A stretch of DNA of 64,000 nt from Coriobacteriia bacterium (GTDB lineage: Bacteria > Actinomycetota > Coriobacteriia > WRKU01 > WQUG01). The DNA is taken from NCBI GenBank assembly GCA_009779855.1, contig WRBC01000002.1, positions 124,001 through 188,000 on the forward strand. The letters are read 5' to 3'. The notes beneath the pieces are model-generated. The model was not told where the DNA came from and did not search any database. It saw only the letters and a list, made by a program, of their open reading frames with translations. Every line of letters starts with the position of its first letter. The stretch's first letter is position 1. The position numbers and the translations under genes were made by a program. Below are positions 44,112 to 52,776 of this stretch, one piece after another.

Positions 44112-47009
44112 ATGCCTAAAACATTAAAGAGTAGAGTTGTCCTTGTATTAGCGACACTTCTCCTCGCAGTTGGAGTGATCGCCACTGCTGCATGGGCGTT
44201 AGACCCCTCTCTTGATGGTCTCACTATTGAAACAGGTGGTCCTGCCAGCGAGTTTACTTCAGGATCCCTTGTTACTCCTTCCTTAACTACTTTGTCAGAA
44301 GGCGAAGTTCTTGTAGGTAAATCCGTTGTCTACAATACGGACCCTATACTGGGTACTCCTGACGGGACGGTTACTGTCACTTTATCTGCTTGGGCTAGCA
44401 CCTTTACTGATGCTGACGGAGTAGTTCAAAATCCATTAGTTCCTATGGCTGATGGGGCTTACCTTACTATCACTGATGATATTAATGAGTTTGCCGTTGT
44501 GGGCAGTCTGCCTGCAGGACTAAGCATCAGTGGTGCCACGATAACCTGGGATATTACTGACCAGTCAACTCTTTTGGGTGTAGGTCCACTGGAAGTGCAG
44601 TACACCTTAACAGTTGCTAATCCCGCTAATCAGCCCTACATGATGAACTACTGGTATTCGACGGGCGCGGCTGAAGTATTGTTTGAGCCCCATCACGAAA
44701 ATCCCTATTATTACACTATGGTCGAAACAGTGTATGACCAGTTTGATATGTCCATGAATTGGAATAATGGCACGGGACTTAACAACGGGGCCATTATTGA
44801 TAATGAACTAGGTCTAACGATTGTGTTTCCCTCTAATATTTCTGCTGCAGGATTGAATGCCTATAATGCGGACGGCACCATGAACACGGCTGGACAGTGG
44901 AATTGGTGGCCGCAGAACGCAAATACGCAAAATCAAGCAGCAACCGTTGTGACCCCTGCAGGTACACAGCACTATACCTGGCACTTGCATTGGACGCGCG
45001 GTGCTATCGTAAAGAGCTACATCTTTACGATAAAAGACTTCCTGGGTCCTGGATTAGACGTTCAGTATGAGGCGATCCTAGATGGTGCTGGGGGTAGTGG
45101 TTCTATTGCTGGCGGTAAGACCGTCGTAAGTGATACGTATTTCCAGCGAACCTTTAACAGTGACCAAGATGATCCCTTCTTCTGGACGGGAGACACCATC
45201 AGTAAAGAGCTTGATGCAATAGGCGAGGTCATGCTGGTTGATCAAAGCGTTCCGCCAACATTTCAACTTGCGATAGAGAAGGCCTTTGGTACAGGAAGCA
45301 CGCATCTTGACTGGGACATTGATGATAGCAGCGAGTTTGTTTTCTCTATGCAAGACGACACCACGGGACTATATTTAGCATTCATCGATATGGGCGGTGG
45401 GGAGCTAGCCTTTAATGGCTACACTGCCCGCCAGGTATTGATACCTTTTAGCGTGGACGCGCCTGTTATTCTAACGGATATTCCGACCGAAGATACGGAA
45501 GGCAATCAGAAAACATACGCAATAACCGAGTACCCTAATTGGACTACCATATCTGTCCATCCACCACAGGTTGACGTAGAGTACAGCGTGGATGGTAGCG
45601 CGACTGCGAGTAACCCAGCTACCATCGAGCCGCAGGGTAGTGATGAGAGCACAGTGACCGTAACGAATACGTTCACCAATATGCCTGTGGCAGCAATGCG
45701 TCTAATGAAGCTGTTCGATGGTTTTCCCGCAGATTGGGGCATTACTTCCTCAACTGAATTCCAGGTAAAGATTTGGGATGTGGACAATGAAGTGTACTTG
45801 CTTTTTGTAGAACCCGATGCGGCCTCGCTTGCGCCCGGATCTAGCTGGGACAGTAGCTATTGGTCCCCGGGAACCTTATTTTGTGTAGGCAATGATGGGG
45901 GAGCCAGCGGTGCTTGGGACATTAGCGATTCTTACTGGGAACAGCGTCACCTTGCGGGGACAGCAGATATTTTTGACACTATCTCGATCTATCGTTTGCA
46001 ACAGGTAGGCCTCACCAATATTTGGCCAAGCCAGTATGAAATACACGAATTGGACTTTGAGGGGAATCTGCTTGCTACATCCCCTGCCAGTTCATGGTGG
46101 CAAGCCTATTACAATTTCGTTAGTTTGGACCGTGCAGGCGGCCCTGGTGATCCAGGCACTATTGCCCCTGGTGGTAACTATGTTGTCTTGGTGACAAACG
46201 TTTTCCAGCACGGTGAGGGAAACCTGTCATTGTTTAAAGAACTAGAGGGATATCCAGAAGACTGGGATGTGAGTGATGAGACATCCTTTACTGTTAGAGT
46301 TTGGGATGCGGCTGTGAGCCCTTCGGTTCGCTTGCTGTTCGATCCTGTCAGGCAAAGTGACGGCACTTTTAGGCATGTGGGATTCATTGATGCTGGCGGA
46401 CAAAGGATTCTTGATGACCTCTCATGGACAGGCGATTTAGCAACAGCGATTTATGACCTAACCTTCAGTGTTAATTCACCCCTTGTGGTTTCGAATCTTT
46501 ATACGGGGACTAATCATCAATATTTGGTCGAAGAGTTAGTAGGGGACGGCTACACCACCCGGTTCTTCAATGGGGGGCAAGAAATAATAGCAACCGATCC
46601 ATCAAGTGGTGCGATCATTAGTCCTGATGATGCGGCAAACATCAGGGTGGTCAATACCTTTGAGAGGGCACCTGTGGATCCACCTGTTCCGCCATTACCC
46701 CCAAGACCTGAACCAGGTCCTGATGACCCCGATCCTCCGCATCCTGGACCTGGGCCAGATAGACCTCCTGTTAATGGGGGAGACAACAGAGACGATGGCG
46801 GATCAGGCAACAATGGAAGCTTTGTGGATGGCGGATCAGATGACGAAGCCTCAGATGAGGGGACCGCTGCAAGCAGGGGTCCTGCAACGGGTGATGCCGG
46901 CAGCATAGAGTTCTGGCGCGCCCTTGTGGTGGGTGCCCTTCTTGTAGTGGTCGCCGTTATCGTTGTCTACGTCAAAGATCGCAAAAAGAGTCCTTCTTGT
47001 GGATTGTAA
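44112..47009 (+). CDS. Large surface protein with three tandem domains and sortase signal GPATGD
   Basis: The 965-residue protein has a signal peptide (to about WALD), an N-terminal beta-rich region of about 370 residues, and three related modules that each start with a Lys and EF/SF..W-type motif (IEKAFGTG, LMKLFDGFPADW, LFKELEGYPEDW) and end in VTNTF, VTNVF or VNTF. A Pro/Asp-rich wall-spanning stretch and GPATGD, a hydrophobic span and a Lys-rich tail follow. The final Cys in SCGL is unusual. The ATG lies 10 nt after TATTAT. Confidence 0.85.
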   Translation: MPKTLKSRVVLVLATLLLAVGVIATAAWALDPSLDGLTIETGGPASEFTSGSLVTPSLTTLSEGEVLVGKSVVYNTDPILGTPDGTVTVTLSAWASTFTDADGVVQNPLVPMADGAYLTITDDINEFAVVGSLPAGLSISGATITWDITDQSTLLGVGPLEVQYTLTVANPANQPYMMNYWYSTGAAEVLFEPHHENPYYYTMVETVYDQFDMSMNWNNGTGLNNGAIIDNELGLTIVFPSNISAAGLNAYNADGTMNTAGQWNWWPQNANTQNQAATVVTPAGTQHYTWHLHWTRGAIVKSYIFTIKDFLGPGLDVQYEAILDGAGGSGSIAGGKTVVSDTYFQRTFNSDQDDPFFWTGDTISKELDAIGEVMLVDQSVPPTFQLAIEKAFGTGSTHLDWDIDDSSEFVFSMQDDTTGLYLAFIDMGGGELAFNGYTARQVLIPFSVDAPVILTDIPTEDTEGNQKTYAITEYPNWTTISVHPPQVDVEYSVDGSATASNPATIEPQGSDESTVTVTNTFTNMPVAAMRLMKLFDGFPADWGITSSTEFQVKIWDVDNEVYLLFVEPDAASLAPGSSWDSSYWSPGTLFCVGNDGGASGAWDISDSYWEQRHLAGTADIFDTISIYRLQQVGLTNIWPSQYEIHELDFEGNLLATSPASSWWQAYYNFVSLDRAGGPGDPGTIAPGGNYVVLVTNVFQHGEGNLSLFKELEGYPEDWDVSDETSFTVRVWDAAVSPSVRLLFDPVRQSDGTFRHVGFIDAGGQRILDDLSWTGDLATAIYDLTFSVNSPLVVSNLYTGTNHQYLVEELVGDGYTTRFFNGGQEIIATDPSSGAIISPDDAANIRVVNTFERAPVDPPVPPLPPRPEPGPDDPDPPHPGPGPDRPPVNGGDNRDDGGSGNNGSFVDGGSDDEASDEGTAASRGPATGDAGSIEFWRALVVGALLVVVAVIVVYVKDRKKSPSCGL

Positions 47010-47073
47010 ATGAGAATGCCCAGGGGCGTAAATGAACTTCTGTTAACTGCTATTATTCATATATCAAATCCTG

Positions 47074-47079
47074 TATACT
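47074..47079 (+). promoter_or_regulatory. -10 box (TATACTAAC) of the RCC1 surface-protein gene
   Basis: TATACT lies 44 nt before the chosen ATG. The downstream AAC matches the boxes before the subtilase and rpmE. Confidence 0.45.
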
Positions 47080-47123
47080 AACTAAAGTTCATGTGAGAGT
47101 GAAATTAGATTGTGAGGTATCTA

Positions 47124-49463
47124 ATGGCAGGATTGTCTAGGACACATGCTGCGGCAGTGTCAAAATTAAGTATTGTCTTTGTGCTTTCTTTAGCACTTTT
47201 AGCGGGAGGCGTCTTACCAGCCTTCCAGCAAATCCCCTTCTTACAAACCCATCAAGCACAAGCTTCCCCTACCATTACCACGACAGGACGAGAGATCATG
47301 GCGTGGGGTACCAATACTATGGGGCAATTGGGGCTTGGGGTTACGGGCGGAAATCGCCTTACCCCTGAACAGGTTGGAAACAGAACTGACTGGGTTCAGC
47401 TGGCTGTTTCTTCAAGTCATACCGTCGCACTTTCAGAGGACGGGGAACTTTGGTCGTGGGGTTCTAATCAGAACGGACAGTTGGGTCTAGGTGACCTTAC
47501 AAGTCGCAACGAGCCTACCCGTATAGGAACGGACAATAACTGGGTTCGTGTCTCAGCATACGGAGCTCATAATCTGGCACTTCGCGATGATGGAAGCCTC
47601 TGGGCGTGGGGGGCAAATGGCGCTGGTCAAATTGGAAATAACACAACCTCGGCTCCTTTGGACGGGGTAAGAAGTCCTGTTCGCGTAGGAACAGCTAACA
47701 ACTGGACAGATGTTGCTGCTGGAAATACTTTTTCTTTTGCTGTCAACGACCAAGGTCAGCTTTGGGGCTGGGGGTCTAATACTGCTGGTAGACTGGGAGG
47801 AAATCTTCCCTTGACACAATATTTAACACCGCAGCGTATAGGTACGGGGACCCACTGGGAATCTGTTTCTGCGGGTAATGTACATACCGTTATGATAACG
47901 GACGCGGGTCATCTTTATGCCTGGGGAAGTAATCCCTCAGGGCAGCTAGGCAATGGTGACTTTGGTACGGGAGCAGACAGGGCAGTACCTACCCGTATAG
48001 GAACTGCTGATGATTGGGTACAGGCTTCTGCCGGTAATGCCCAGACCTTTGCTATCAATGAAGCTGGTCAACTGTGGGGTACAGGTGGAAACACTAACGG
48101 CGAACTGGGTCTTGGGGTAACTGATGTCAGAAGGACTACCCTTCAGAGGGTTCCTGGGGATCATGTATGGCGTTACGTAGCACACGGAAGAACACAGACA
48201 GCAGCAATTACTGAGAGCAATCAGCTTTGGATGTGGGGAGGTAACCTGCACGGTCAGCTGGGGCAGGGTGACGTGGGCAATGCCACTAATAGGAATGTCC
48301 CTACCCGTGTAGGACTTGCGGCCAGTTGGATACATGTAGCCACAGGATCAAGCTTTACCATAGGTGTAGGACCCTATAATGTCAGCATGGATGTTCCTTT
48401 GACAAAAACCCTGCGCATACCAGAGAGTGTTACTACCCCCAATGTGAGTTTCAATTTTGAGGTCGATCCTGTGGGATGGATGCCCCTCAACGGATCCACA
48501 CTGCTTCCTCCGACACAGCCCTTCTTCCCGACCGTAGGTAACCAGACAATTAACTTTACTTCGGCAGATACGGGTACGGTTGCTGGTGGAGTACGTACGG
48601 TTACAAGGAGTGTCTCAGACATTTTGGCGGGCACGGACTTCACGCAGACAGGCGTTTATGTGTGGGAGGTAAGCGAAGAGTCGAGTAGCTCGGGGATGAG
48701 TGACCCTTATTCGATGACCTATTCATCTGCGCGTTATGAAGTAAGGGTCTATGTTCAGCCCGGCATCTTGCGCCCGCATATTTCCGCCATTACCGTGACC
48801 GTCTTAAGTGTCGATGGTCCAGGTCAGACGGTAGATCATAAGACAGAGGAAATGCTGTTCACTAATACGCTTCTACGTATTGTAGGGGAGCCTGGCCTCA
48901 CAGGACACAATGCATTTGAGCTGCAGAAGAGAGTAGACGGAGACTTCGCTGATTTGGACACGCAGTTCACCTTTGCACTTAATTTGCTTAATCCGGCATT
49001 GGGATCTGTGGCATCCCCTCTTACCGCCTATGTTGTGTCTGTTGAAGATCCAACCGTTTCTTTACGTACCGTGACCATTACCAATAGGGCTGCAAGCTTT
49101 AGCTTAGCCCATGGTGAGCGTTTGGTTATTCCGCGCTTGTATGCAGGAACAGGTTTTAATGCCATAGAACTTGCAGATGCAAGGTTTGCCCCTTCTGCGA
49201 CTGTAGTCTTAGGGGGAGTTGCCCAGACTCCGCCATATAGCGAGGATCCTGGAGACCTCCTTGCTACAGGAGACTACATTATTGCGAATACAGGTAGGAA
49301 TGCTATCGAGTTTGTGAATACACACCAGTTTAGTCCGCCAACGGGACTTAACATGAGCGTTGGTGCGATAGGGGTTCTTTTTGTTATGGCAGGGGCTGCT
49401 CTTGCCACGCTGCTTGCAACAAGGCGCAGAAAATCTATTGAACGATTATCTGTTAGTGAGTAG
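47124..49463 (+). CDS. RCC1-repeat surface protein with pilin-isopeptide domain and sortase signal SPPTGL
   Basis: The 779-residue protein starts at the ATG at 47124, which has GAGGT 5 nt upstream; the ORF-track GTG at 47112 lacks a site. After the signal peptide come seven repeats of the RCC1 type (WGTNTMGQLGLG, WGSNQNGQLGLG, WGANGAGQIG and four more), enough for one seven-bladed propeller. A pilin-like domain (LTKTLRIPE to FTNT) and a last domain (LQKRVDG to VNTHQF) follow, then SPPTGL, a hydrophobic span and RRRK. It is predicted to be anchored to the wall, with the propeller as a likely binding module. Confidence 0.9.
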   Translation: MAGLSRTHAAAVSKLSIVFVLSLALLAGGVLPAFQQIPFLQTHQAQASPTITTTGREIMAWGTNTMGQLGLGVTGGNRLTPEQVGNRTDWVQLAVSSSHTVALSEDGELWSWGSNQNGQLGLGDLTSRNEPTRIGTDNNWVRVSAYGAHNLALRDDGSLWAWGANGAGQIGNNTTSAPLDGVRSPVRVGTANNWTDVAAGNTFSFAVNDQGQLWGWGSNTAGRLGGNLPLTQYLTPQRIGTGTHWESVSAGNVHTVMITDAGHLYAWGSNPSGQLGNGDFGTGADRAVPTRIGTADDWVQASAGNAQTFAINEAGQLWGTGGNTNGELGLGVTDVRRTTLQRVPGDHVWRYVAHGRTQTAAITESNQLWMWGGNLHGQLGQGDVGNATNRNVPTRVGLAASWIHVATGSSFTIGVGPYNVSMDVPLTKTLRIPESVTTPNVSFNFEVDPVGWMPLNGSTLLPPTQPFFPTVGNQTINFTSADTGTVAGGVRTVTRSVSDILAGTDFTQTGVYVWEVSEESSSSGMSDPYSMTYSSARYEVRVYVQPGILRPHISAITVTVLSVDGPGQTVDHKTEEMLFTNTLLRIVGEPGLTGHNAFELQKRVDGDFADLDTQFTFALNLLNPALGSVASPLTAYVVSVEDPTVSLRTVTITNRAASFSLAHGERLVIPRLYAGTGFNAIELADARFAPSATVVLGGVAQTPPYSEDPGDLLATGDYIIANTGRNAIEFVNTHQFSPPTGLNMSVGAIGVLFVMAGAALATLLATRRRKSIERLSVSE

Positions 49464-49506
49464 CTACCCACAAACGAATACTGCTAGTCGTAAAGAGCAA
49501 CGAATT

Positions 49507-49535
49507 AAAGCCTGCACTACGCAGGCTTTTTCTTT
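49507..49535 (+). terminator. Terminator after the RCC1 gene
   Basis: AAAGCCTGC and GCAGGCTTT enclose ACTAC, followed by TTCTTTTT. Confidence 0.88.
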
Positions 49536-49744
49536 TTGTGGGGCTCTTTTCTTATTTCTTAGAATTTTTCTAAAAAAGTAGTTGTGCATTTATTGTGAAG
49601 GTGTTATTATTTTAATGTGTATCCATATTATGAACACAAACAGTTCATGAGCCTTGCATTAAGGCGGACATGGAGAAGGATCTAGGCTGGAGGTTACTGC
49701 TAGACATTCAGTAGCGCCTAGTTCTCACAGAAGGAGGAGATGAC

Positions 49745-51364
49745 ATGAAGCACATAAACACAACTCTCACTAATCTAGACTTAAGTCAGAAAAAGACAGG
49801 ACTGTTGCTACTTCGTATGTGTTTGCTTGTCGCCTTCTTCATTGTGATGGTGGGCATAGCGTTGCCAGCGGGTGCAGTATACCGTGGGTTTACTCCGCTC
49901 AGTCCTGACGATACGCTTCCTGGCTATCTTAGCTGGGATATGGCTGTACAAGTCATGCAGGGAAACGACGTTGACGCAACCCTGCAAAATACTGCGCATG
50001 GTGGCTATGTGACGACTACTACTAAGTGTATCGTTTGCCACTCTCCTCACCGTGCATTGGGTATTCCCAGTGGTATTCCTGGTCCGCAAAACCAATACTT
50101 CCTAACCAGTGGTGGAGCGTCCTGTACGAATTGTCACGCTATTTGGGGCGCACAGGCTTCATCACTTCTTGTAGAGTGGGGCGTAACAGGCGGTCCTCAT
50201 AATTCTCGTGATGCCTGTCTTGCCTGTCACCAGGGTGGTATCCATGGTGGTAGTAACTCGCAGTTCCACGTTATGAACGTGTTCATGTTGGGTGATACCG
50301 CAGATGCCCAGCTAGCAAGCGAGGCAGGGAGACTAGCACTAGGTCCTAACTCTGCGCTATGGGTTCCTCCAAGCCTTACTGGTGGTATTAATGAAAACCC
50401 TGCAGCTGGCAATGCCCCTACTATAGGTAATACCTGGTGGTATGACGGCGGTGCCTCTGTTAATGGTGGTACAAGAGTCGGTGGTCCCACACAGATTGGT
50501 GGCCTACCTGGCGAACGCCCCGGTGCTGCTGCGCTGGTAAATGCTGCACAGTACTCTGCTGCTAGATCTGTTGGCACCAGCTATGTGTGTTCACAGAGTG
50601 GTTGTCATGTAAACACCGTTATGGCGAACTTGCAGTGGGGTGTGGGCTTTAACCGCGATGTTGATGGTAGCGGAACAGAAGTAATGGTAACAGCGCACAC
50701 TTTGCCTGCTATCATGCGTACCAATGGTGCCTACAACGGCAACAATCAGGCACAGGCCTGTGGTCCTTGTCACGTGGGTACCCCAGCAGGATTCCCTACT
50801 GATGGCTTTGCTGTATCACGTGTAGCCTATGGCTGTGACCAATGCCACGACATGATAGGTGTTGCAACCAACAGTACTGCATGGCCACATGGTAACCGCG
50901 GTATTCGAGTCTACGAGTGGGAAGAAGTCGAAGCACCTAGCGGAGGACGAGCCATCCATCGCTACGAGACCGACATGACTGCAGGCAATCTATGGATGTA
51001 CAGTGGTAGCATCGCACGTGTGGCTACTGGCCCCTTTGATCCTGCAAACCCAACCGCAAACCGTCCTGCAGCAAATGCGGCTTACGGTCAGTCCGACACC
51101 TTTGCAGATGTTAACTGGAAGGTACTACGCGGGGTAACTAATGGTCGTGGTAACACTGTTGCTACTGCACACAGCGGGGCGAACATAACCCCAGGCTTCG
51201 GTGGTCTTAACGACGGTGGATGTTTGAAGTGTCACGTTCCTATTGACGGTACCTCCCTTGATGCTATGGGAGCCTCAGCGGGGGATGCGACTCGTCACAA
51301 CTTCAACTTTGCTTTGACAGGTCCAACCCGAACAGGATCACAGCGTTTGTTCCTCTTCAGGTAG
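49745..51364 (+). CDS. Secreted multihaem cytochrome c with seven haem motifs
   Basis: The 539-residue protein has a hydrophobic N-terminal signal or anchor (about 20-45). Haem sites are CIVCH, CTNCH, CLACH, CGPCH, CDQCH and CLKCH, plus CSQSGCH, a CX4CH variant. Many further histidines could be distal ligands. Long Gly/Asn-rich loops separate the sites. There is no C-terminal anchor. AAGGAGGAGATGAC precedes the ATG. No oxidoreductase partner or cytochrome-maturation gene is beside it. It probably carries electrons outside the membrane, either to an enzyme encoded elsewhere or to an external acceptor. Confidence 0.88.
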   Translation: MKHINTTLTNLDLSQKKTGLLLLRMCLLVAFFIVMVGIALPAGAVYRGFTPLSPDDTLPGYLSWDMAVQVMQGNDVDATLQNTAHGGYVTTTTKCIVCHSPHRALGIPSGIPGPQNQYFLTSGGASCTNCHAIWGAQASSLLVEWGVTGGPHNSRDACLACHQGGIHGGSNSQFHVMNVFMLGDTADAQLASEAGRLALGPNSALWVPPSLTGGINENPAAGNAPTIGNTWWYDGGASVNGGTRVGGPTQIGGLPGERPGAAALVNAAQYSAARSVGTSYVCSQSGCHVNTVMANLQWGVGFNRDVDGSGTEVMVTAHTLPAIMRTNGAYNGNNQAQACGPCHVGTPAGFPTDGFAVSRVAYGCDQCHDMIGVATNSTAWPHGNRGIRVYEWEEVEAPSGGRAIHRYETDMTAGNLWMYSGSIARVATGPFDPANPTANRPAANAAYGQSDTFADVNWKVLRGVTNGRGNTVATAHSGANITPGFGGLNDGGCLKCHVPIDGTSLDAMGASAGDATRHNFNFALTGPTRTGSQRLFLFR

Positions 51365-51373
51365 CGATTTATA

Positions 51374-51437
51374 GGTCCTGCTGTTGATAGAAAGGTACTC
51401 AAGATACTGAGCATGCACTTTTCTTAGCAGCAGGACC
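51374..51437. repeat. Inverted repeat GGTCCTGCTG/CAGCAGGACC downstream of the cytochrome gene
   Basis: Perfect 10-nt arms are 44 nt apart, so the intervening RNA would form a large capped loop. It has no T-run. It could stabilise the 3' end of the cytochrome message. Confidence 0.6.
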
Positions 51438-51483
51438 GTCCAACTAAAGAGTTCTCTTCTGCAGCTCTCCTTCTGCAGTTCGG

Positions 51484-51518
51484 AAAATAACCGCCCTAAC
51501 CCTCCAGGGCGGTTATTT
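51484..51518. terminator. Terminator before the NAD-salvage operon
   Basis: AAATAACCGCCCT and AGGGCGGTTATTT form a 13-bp perfect stem with an 8-nt loop. The A/T-rich ends allow termination in both directions. Confidence 0.8.
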
Positions 51519-51550
51519 GAGTGTTTATGGTCTTGCGCGAATTCTTAGGG

Positions 51551-51583
51551 TATAGTAATTTACATGTGTCAAGACACGTGTAA
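51551..51583 (+). promoter_or_regulatory. Promoter with putative NiaR operator
   Basis: The -10 TATAGT (51551-51556) is followed by TTACATGTGTC-AA-GACACGTGTAA (51560-51583), an imperfect palindrome with 10 of 11 matching positions that covers the expected start of transcription. NiaR is encoded in this operon, so self-control of NAD salvage is the simple reading. Confidence 0.6.
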
Positions 51584-51652
51584 TATTTTGGATGAGTGTG
51601 ACTGTATGAGTGAAGGACACTTTAAAAAGAGTGCAGGAGAGGATTTTATTAT

Positions 51653-52159
51653 ATGCTAGGTGTTAATTTGGTGTTTGCGGGTTTTGCTTTGGCCTTAAAT
51701 GGCTTGTCCTATCTGATGTCTGTAGATGACAGGGTAAAGGGTGTCATTAACCTTTTGGTGGGGCTAATCATTGCGGTTAATGCAGTTTTTCAGACAGCAC
51801 TTGCTAGCGACCACATTTCCTTTGGGTTTGCAGCGGCAATGTGGATGTTTGCGCTGAACTATTTCATCATTGCAGCCCACATCTTTTTCAAAAGCGAAAA
51901 CTGGAAGGCTTTTGGCTTATTCAGTTTATTTGCATCAACCGTATCCTTTGTATTTGCTGGAGACGTCCTTTTCGGTGGAGGTCCTGCAGTGATGGTATAT
52001 CTTTGGCTAATGTGGGCGGTGCTCTGGCTGCAAAGCTTTGGGGCGTTACTGCTGGGTAGTAAGCCCATTAATAAGCTAAGCCCTTACGTTCTTATCACAA
52101 ATGGTATTGCGAGCACTTTTGTACCAGGACTATTGATACTGCTGGGCGTAATTCTGTAG
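51653..52159 (+). CDS. AmiS/UreI-family amide or urea channel
   Basis: The 168-residue protein has six hydrophobic helices and the family's tryptophan-rich signature (YLWLMWAVLWLQSF). Known members pass urea or short amides. No urease is in the window. Instead the next genes are a nicotinamidase-like hydrolase and NiaR, which makes nicotinamide a candidate cargo; this is inference. AGGAGAGG precedes the ATG. Confidence 0.85.
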   Translation: MLGVNLVFAGFALALNGLSYLMSVDDRVKGVINLLVGLIIAVNAVFQTALASDHISFGFAAAMWMFALNYFIIAAHIFFKSENWKAFGLFSLFASTVSFVFAGDVLFGGGPAVMVYLWLMWAVLWLQSFGALLLGSKPINKLSPYVLITNGIASTFVPGLLILLGVIL

Positions 52160-52212
52160 CTACTGAGCTGTTGGTTATACTTGCTGCGCGCAAGATTAAT
52201 GAGAGGGATCGC

Positions 52213-52776
52213 ATGTATAAAGTACTGATTGTTGTGGATATGCAGAAGGACTTCATTGATGGGTCACTAGGAACCGATGAAGCTGTAGCTATCGTTAATA
52301 AGGTCGCAAAACGTATAGCTGACTCTAAGGGTGAACTTGTTCTGTTCACGAAGGATACACATGGGGCGGACTATCTGGATACCCCAGAAGGGAAGAAACT
52401 TCCCGTCGTTCACTGCGTTGAAGGAACAGAGGGTTGGCAAATTAATGACCGTGTCATGGACGCCTGGCGCGGTAATGTAGATACGATTGTGCTAGATGAG
52501 CTTCAGGAGAATACTTTCACAAAGCCTGTTTTTGGTAGCGTGGACCTAGTTTTATTTCTTGAGCAGCATGCTAATGAGATTAGCGAGATAGAAATCCTGG
52601 GACTGTGCACAGATATCTGCGTTGTGTCTAATGCTCTTATGATCAAGAACACCCTGCCAGATATTGAAATAAAGGTAAATGCTGCTTGCTGTGCGGGGGT
52701 TACCCCTCAAAGCCATCAGGAAGCCTTGAACACTATGCAGATGTGCCAAGTAACGATTATTAATGATGTGACCTAA
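52213..52776 (+). CDS. pncA: Nicotinamidase-like cysteine hydrolase
   Basis: The 187-residue isochorismatase-fold enzyme has the Asp in IVVDMQKDF, a likely metal site of Asp and His in KDTH plus His in HCVEGT, a Lys in TKPVFG and the catalytic Cys in LCTDICV. This set fits nicotinamidases, which make nicotinate for NAD salvage. The gene symbol rests on motifs and context. I start at the ATG at 52213 (GAGAGGGATC upstream) rather than the ORF-track 52171. Confidence 0.82.
   Translation: MYKVLIVVDMQKDFIDGSLGTDEAVAIVNKVAKRIADSKGELVLFTKDTHGADYLDTPEGKKLPVVHCVEGTEGWQINDRVMDAWRGNVDTIVLDELQENTFTKPVFGSVDLVLFLEQHANEISEIEILGLCTDICVVSNALMIKNTLPDIEIKVNAACCAGVTPQSHQEALNTMQMCQVTIINDVT

Noticed and set aside
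46550-46906. Gly/Ser/Pro-rich minus-strand ORF
   Set aside because: It is antisense to the Pro/Asp-rich wall spacer of the 965-residue surface protein.
47300-48360. Tandem repeats at DNA level considered as a CRISPR array
   Set aside because: The repeats are degenerate in DNA, keep the reading frame and match RCC1 protein repeats; no constant repeat-spacer pattern exists here or elsewhere in the window.
49631-49647. TGAAC-N7-GTTCA dyad before the cytochrome gene
   Set aside because: The arms are only 5 nt long and no regulator is nearby; too weak to call an operator.
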